Shown here piece after piece: positions 60,553 through 64,000 of a DNA stretch of 64,000 bases (positions within the stretch are counted from its first letter, which is position 1; every line of letters begins with the position of its first letter). Under the pieces are notes generated by a model. It worked only from the letters and a program-made list of their open reading frames with translations, made no database searches and was not told the origin of the DNA. The stretch is from Xanthomonas indica (GTDB taxonomy: Bacteria; Pseudomonadota; Gammaproteobacteria; Xanthomonadales; Xanthomonadaceae), in assembly GCF_040529045.1 (NCBI RefSeq), contig NZ_CP131914.1:4572501-4636500 (forward strand). Reading direction: 5' to 3'. Made by a program: the position numbers and the translations under genes.

Positions 60553-62502
60553 TCAGCCCTGGGCCTGCGCCTCGGCCTCGGCACGGCGCGCAGCGGCCTC
60601 GCGGCGCAGTTCCGCGGCGCGCAGCAGCACCGCCGGCGGCTGCGATTCCTCGGGAATGGCGAGGATGCGCAACTTGCGCAGCCACAGGCCGGCGGCCCGC
60701 GAGGAACTGATCGCCACCACCGGCACCGCCAGCGCCATGCCGATCACCACCGGCGCCATCCACGCCGCCAGCGACGGCGACACGGCATAGGCCATGCCGC
60801 CCATCAGCAGGCCGAACGCGCTGAGTCCGCCGTAGCTGCGCAACAGCGCCGACCACGAAATACGGCCGTCGTCGCGCTGCTGCGCATCCCAGCCCGAGTC
60901 CTTGCCGGCCAGCACTTCGGCGACGCCGCGCGACTGCACGTACATCACCACCGGCGCCATCAGCGCGGCCAGCAGCGTTTCCAGCAGCATGCTCGCGAAG
61001 GCGCGCACCCCGCCGCCGCAGCCGCGGCGTTCGCCGGGCTTGAGCAGCATCGCGAAGTAGCCCATCACCTTGGGCGCCAGCAGCACGAACATGGTCACCG
61101 CGAACACCCAGGCCACCCGCGTGGAATCCTGCTGGTGCCAGTAGCGCGCCGGCGAGAACGGCGAGATCACCGAAGCGACCAGGTCGAACCCGCCGTTCTG
61201 CAGCGGAATGGCGATGCCGATCAGCATCAGCATGCCCCACATCGGCGCGGTGAAGTAATGGCCGATGCCGATCAGCATGTGCATGCGGCTGACCCAGTGC
61301 AGGCCGCGTGCGCGCACCACCTTGGAGTGCTGCAGGTTGCCCTGGCACCAGCGGCGGTCGCGCACCAGCAGGTCGGTCAGCGTCGGCGGGCCTTCCTCGT
61401 AGCTGCCCTGCAGGTACGGCACCATGTGCATGGCCCAGCCACCGCGGCGCATCAGCGCCGCCTCGACGAAGTCGTGGCTGAGCACGTGGCCGCAGAACGG
61501 CTTGCGCCCGGGCAGCGACGGCAGGCCGGCCTGCGCGGCGAAGGCCTCGGTGCGGATCATCGCGTTGTGGCCCCAGTAGTTGCTTTCCGAACCGTGCCAC
61601 CAGGCCACGCCGAAGGCGATCACCGGGCCGTAGACGCGGCCGCCGAACTGCTGCATGCGCGCGAACAAGGTGTTGCCGTTGACCACTTCCGGCAGGGTCT
61701 GGATCAGGCCCACGTCGGGGTTGGCCTCCATGCCGGCGGCCAGGCGCACGATGCTGTCGCCGGTCATCAGGCTGTCGGCGTCCAGGATCAGCATCTGCGG
61801 GTAGGCGCCACCGAAGCGGCGCACCCAGTCGGCGATGTTGCCGGCCTTGCGACCGGCGTTGCTGGCGCGGCGCCGGTAGAACAGCCGGCCGTGGCCGCCG
61901 ACGCGCTCCACCAACTCGGCGTACACCTTTTCTTCTTCCGCGCCGACCGCCGGGCGCGTGGTGTCGCTGAGGATGAAGAAATCGAAGCGCTCGATCTGGC
62001 CGGTGGCCTCCACCGACTCGTAGATCGCCTGCAGGCCGGCCATCAGCCGGTGCGGATCCTCGTTGTAGGTGGGCATCAGCAGCGCAGTGCGGTTGCGCAC
62101 GACCGGCAGCGGCGCGTCGGGGTCGATGCCGAGCTTGCGGCCCTTGCCGAACACCAGGGTGAAGAAGCCGGCCAGGGCGCTGACGAAGGACAGCGCGATC
62201 CAGGCGAACAACGGAATGAACAGCACCATCAGGCAGGCTTCGAGCACGCTCACGCCGCCGATCAGCAGCACCTTGCAGATCAGCCAGCTGGCGTAGGCGG
62301 TCATCGCCGCGGTGGTGCCGAACACGTAGAAGCGCCGCCAGCCGATCCCGACCGGGGTGCTGGGCAGGCGCTTGTTGCGCAGCTTGCCTTCCTGCAGCGA
62401 CTGCAGCGGCATGGCCAGCGGCGCTTCGGGCGGCAGGACCGCCTGGCCGGCATCCAAGGGCGGATCGACGGGCACGGCCGGTGTGGGGGCGACCGCGCTC
62501 AT
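60553..62502 (-). CDS. opgH: Glucans biosynthesis glucosyltransferase H
   Basis: A 649-residue inner-membrane glycosyltransferase (GT2) making the beta-1,2-glucan backbone of osmoregulated periplasmic glucans from UDP-glucose. Features: about six to eight membrane helices, [46 protein letters not shown]-type region, [18 protein letters not shown], and [12 protein letters not shown] (the QxxRW-type motif). The start at 62502 fits family length and overlaps the stop of a 39-codon ORF (ATGA); ATG 62538 is an alternative. opgG is not in the window. Confidence 0.93.
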   Translation of the reverse strand: MSAVAPTPAVPVDPPLDAGQAVLPPEAPLAMPLQSLQEGKLRNKRLPSTPVGIGWRRFYVFGTTAAMTAYASWLICKVLLIGGVSVLEACLMVLFIPLFAWIALSFVSALAGFFTLVFGKGRKLGIDPDAPLPVVRNRTALLMPTYNEDPHRLMAGLQAIYESVEATGQIERFDFFILSDTTRPAVGAEEEKVYAELVERVGGHGRLFYRRRASNAGRKAGNIADWVRRFGGAYPQMLILDADSLMTGDSIVRLAAGMEANPDVGLIQTLPEVVNGNTLFARMQQFGGRVYGPVIAFGVAWWHGSESNYWGHNAMIRTEAFAAQAGLPSLPGRKPFCGHVLSHDFVEAALMRRGGWAMHMVPYLQGSYEEGPPTLTDLLVRDRRWCQGNLQHSKVVRARGLHWVSRMHMLIGIGHYFTAPMWGMLMLIGIAIPLQNGGFDLVASVISPFSPARYWHQQDSTRVAWVFAVTMFVLLAPKVMGYFAMLLKPGERRGCGGGVRAFASMLLETLLAALMAPVVMYVQSRGVAEVLAGKDSGWDAQQRDDGRISWSALLRSYGGLSAFGLLMGGMAYAVSPSLAAWMAPVVIGMALAVPVVAISSSRAAGLWLRKLRILAIPEESQPPAVLLRAAELRREAAARRAEAEAQAQG

Positions 62503-62618
62503 GCGATCCGCCGATCGCATCCGGCGCCGCAGCGCCATCGGGAAGTGCCGCGGGCGGCCGGCGCGGCGAATGCCGCTGCGGTCACGCGCGCCTTGTCATG
62601 TACGCCAGTTGCTACCAC
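62499..62618 (-). CDS. Possible 39-residue leader ORF coupled to opgH
   Basis: A GTG start 5 bp after a good AGGAG (62624-62628) opens a 39-codon frame ending at the TGA that overlaps the opgH ATG. The peptide is Ala/Arg-rich with three Cys and resembles no family I know. A hairpin (GACGGGC-GCCCGTC, 62632-62651) lies just upstream. The strength of the ribosome site and the coupling junction favour translation; opgH itself has only a weak one. Confidence 0.45.
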   Translation of the reverse strand: MVATGVHDKARVTAAAFAAPAARGTSRWRCGAGCDRRIA

Positions 62619-62808
62619 GTGCTCTCCTGTCGACGGGCAAAGACGCCCGTCAATGTAAACCTTAAATAGTAAGCTTTCGCGAAGGCGGCCATCGGCGCCG
62701 TGGCGGCGCTGCGCGCCCGTCCGTTCAGCCACGCCTTCACTCGCGCTCACCCTGGTTTCACCGCGCGCGCCGACCATGAAGCCCTGTCCGGCAATGGAGG
62801 ATCGGCGC
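62503..62808. other. Divergent region between opgH and the isochorismatase-family gene
   Basis: About 300 bp containing the leader ORF, a hairpin at 62632-62651 and an AT-rich stretch at about 62652-62680 (including TTAAATAGTAAGC) that may be the opgH promoter, with TACTAT as a -10-like hexamer on the minus strand. Confidence 0.5.
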
Positions 62809-63438
62809 ATGCGGCACCCGGCCCGGCGACGCACTGACACCCCTGACGACCAGCAGCGGCCATCGACGGCCGCGCCGGCACCGACGCAGCCCGGCCAACC
62901 GGCGTTGCTGATCGTGGACATGATCAGCCGTTTCGATTTCCCCGGCGGCGCGCGCCTGGCGGCCGCCGCGCTGCCGGTGGCCGAGCGCATCGCCCAGGTG
63001 CGTGCGCGCTTCCATCGCCGTGGCTGGCCGGTGCTGTTCGCCAACGACAACTTCGCCGACTGGCGCACCGATTTCGAAGGCCTGTGGACGCTGTGCGCCG
63101 ACCCGAAACAGCGCGGCGCGCGCATCGCCGCCTGCCTGGCGCCGCGCCCGCAGGACTACTACGTGCTCAAGCCCAAGCACTCCGCCTTCCTCGGCTCGGC
63201 CCTGGCGCTGCTGCTGGCGCGGCTGCAGACCACCCACCTGCTGGTCACCGGCATCGCCACCGACGCCTGCGTGCTGGCCACCGCGATCGACGCGCGCATG
63301 CGCGACTTCCAGGTGCAGGTGCCGCCGTCGTGCTGCGCGGCGCTGGACGCCGGGCGCCAGCAACGGGCGCTGCGGCTGCTGCGCGAGGCGTTCGCGGTGC
63401 ACATCAGCGAGCGGCTGCCGGCGCGCGCGGGCCGATGA
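62809..63438 (+). CDS. Isochorismatase-family cysteine hydrolase
   Basis: A 209-residue hydrolase. The Asp-Lys-Cys triad is Asp37 (LLIVDMIS), Lys121 or Lys123 (VLKPKHSAF) and Cys154 (IATDACVL). Family members hydrolyse isochorismate, nicotinamide, ureidoacrylate or N-carbamoyl compounds; the substrate is open. ATG 62809 is chosen for the GGAGG 8 bp upstream; earlier in-frame ATGs at 62776 and 62794 lack one. The N-terminus (about 30 residues) is disordered-looking. Confidence 0.87.
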   Translation: MRHPARRRTDTPDDQQRPSTAAPAPTQPGQPALLIVDMISRFDFPGGARLAAAALPVAERIAQVRARFHRRGWPVLFANDNFADWRTDFEGLWTLCADPKQRGARIAACLAPRPQDYYVLKPKHSAFLGSALALLLARLQTTHLLVTGIATDACVLATAIDARMRDFQVQVPPSCCAALDAGRQQRALRLLREAFAVHISERLPARAGR

Positions 63439-63444
63439 GCGGGG

Positions 63445-64000
63445 CTACTCCGCCGCCAGCACCAGGTCATCGCCCTCGTCGCCGAGCGGCCGCGGCACGA
63501 ACGGAAACGCCAGGGTGATGGTGGTGCCGCACCCCAGTTCCGATTCGACGTCGACGAAGCCGCCCGCCTGGCGCACCAGGCCATAGACCTGGGCCAGGCC
63601 CAGCCCGGTGCCCTTGCCCTCGGGCTTGGTGGTGAAGTACGCCTCGAACAGGCGCGATTTCACCTCGTCGGACATGCCCTCGCCCTGGTCGCTGACCGCC
63701 AGGGTCACGTAGCGGCCGGGCTGGCGCATCGCCGCCGCGCGCGAGGGCGGCACCTCCAGGGCACTGCAGCGGATCGTCACCGCATCGCCAGGGCGGCTGG
63801 CGTCGCGCGCATTCAACGCCAGGTTCATCACCGCCTGCTCGACCGCGCTGCGGTCGGCATAGGTCGTCGCCACCTCGGCGCAGGGCAGCAGCTGCAGGCG
63901 CATCTCGCCGCCCAGCGCCTGCGCCAGCAGCGGCTGCATCTGCGCCACCAACGCGTTCAGGTCCAGCCAGGCCGGCTTGACCGGATGCGCGCGGGCGAAG
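63445..64000 (-). CDS. Sensor histidine kinase, C-terminal part (runs off the window)
   Basis: The last 185 or so codons of a histidine kinase; the start lies beyond the right edge. The HATPase domain shows N-box NLALNARDA, G1 DQGEGM, F-box FEAYFTTKPEGKGTGLGL and G2 GTTITLAFPF. The layout (TKPEGKGTGLGL, then AQVYG) is of hybrid or PAS-type kinases with NtrB-like HATPases. Sensor domain and partner regulator are not visible. Confidence 0.88.
   Translation of the reverse strand, partial: FARAHPVKPAWLDLNALVAQMQPLLAQALGGEMRLQLLPCAEVATTYADRSAVEQAVMNLALNARDASRPGDAVTIRCSALEVPPSRAAAMRQPGRYVTLAVSDQGEGMSDEVKSRLFEAYFTTKPEGKGTGLGLAQVYGLVRQAGGFVDVESELGCGTTITLAFPFVPRPLGDEGDDLVLAAE

Noticed and set aside
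59503-62658. 1,051-codon plus-strand frame across the AlgR-type, carboxylesterase and opgH genes
   Set aside because: Antisense to three genes with clear catalytic motifs; composition is Arg/His/Gln/Gly-rich and no family motif is present.

Overview
The window is GC-rich (roughly 70%) gammaproteobacterial chromosome, almost certainly from a Xanthomonadaceae member and most likely Xanthomonas. The signs are gene order (mreBCD-mrdA-rodA, lptM-dapF-DUF484-xerC, hslVU, hemC next to an AlgR-type regulator), many 4-bp ATGA stop/start overlaps, and abundant REP-like palindromes and GGGATTG-type heptamer repeats. No tRNA, rRNA, CRISPR array, prophage or insertion sequence was found. Species is not assigned.

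Layout. 1-2833: the end of a cell-wall operon (mltB, rlpA, start of a dacC-like gene). 3030-7355: proton-translocating transhydrogenase genes pntAA-pntAB-pntB followed by a succinate-semialdehyde-type dehydrogenase, with a perfect FNR/ANR-type box upstream. 7631-10398: a VirJ/AcvB-family virulence protein coupled to a GH28 polygalacturonase. 10724-16678: rod-shape operon mreB-mreC-mreD-mrdA-rodA. 16939-17871: a PfkB-family kinase.

18152-29692 is the most interesting part. A sigma-54 activator (plus strand) faces a six-gene minus-strand operon: a PQQ alcohol dehydrogenase with the extra Asp that marks lanthanide-dependent (XoxF/PedH-type) enzymes, a XoxJ-like binding protein fused to ankyrin repeats, a cytochrome c lipoprotein, a YVTN beta-propeller lipoprotein, a glutathione-dependent formaldehyde dehydrogenase-type ADH, and a TonB-dependent receptor. 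A near-consensus -24/-12 promoter lies 85 bp upstream of the first gene. Together they look like an inducible periplasmic alcohol-oxidation system with its own electron acceptor, aldehyde-disposal enzyme and an outer-membrane importer that could bring in lanthanide or PQQ.

30107-35164: HAD phosphatase, lipoprotein, alpha/beta hydrolase, cupin, and an M1 (LTA4-hydrolase-like) peptidase. 35165-36189: a repeat region with five tandem 138/146-bp units next to a broken copy of the 3' end of ubiE. 36190-40395: ubiE, a yeast-type cytosine deaminase, a membrane acyltransferase-like protein and a DUF2252 lipoprotein. 40616-46237: hslVU, a DUF3079 protein (with a second FNR-like box), lptM-dapF-DUF484-xerC and a DUF454 protein. 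46238-53422: REP-rich spacer, two S9 peptidases, an aminotransferase and a GNAT protein. 53490-64000: small membrane protein, lipocalin, HxlR and WYL regulators, DUF481 protein, SnoaL-like protein, hemC, AlgR-type regulator, carboxylesterase, opgH (with a possible coupled leader ORF), an isochorismatase-family hydrolase and the end of a sensor kinase.

Starts were chosen from family length, visible ribosome binding sites and ATGA overlaps. Family names rest on motif recognition by eye, not on database searches.
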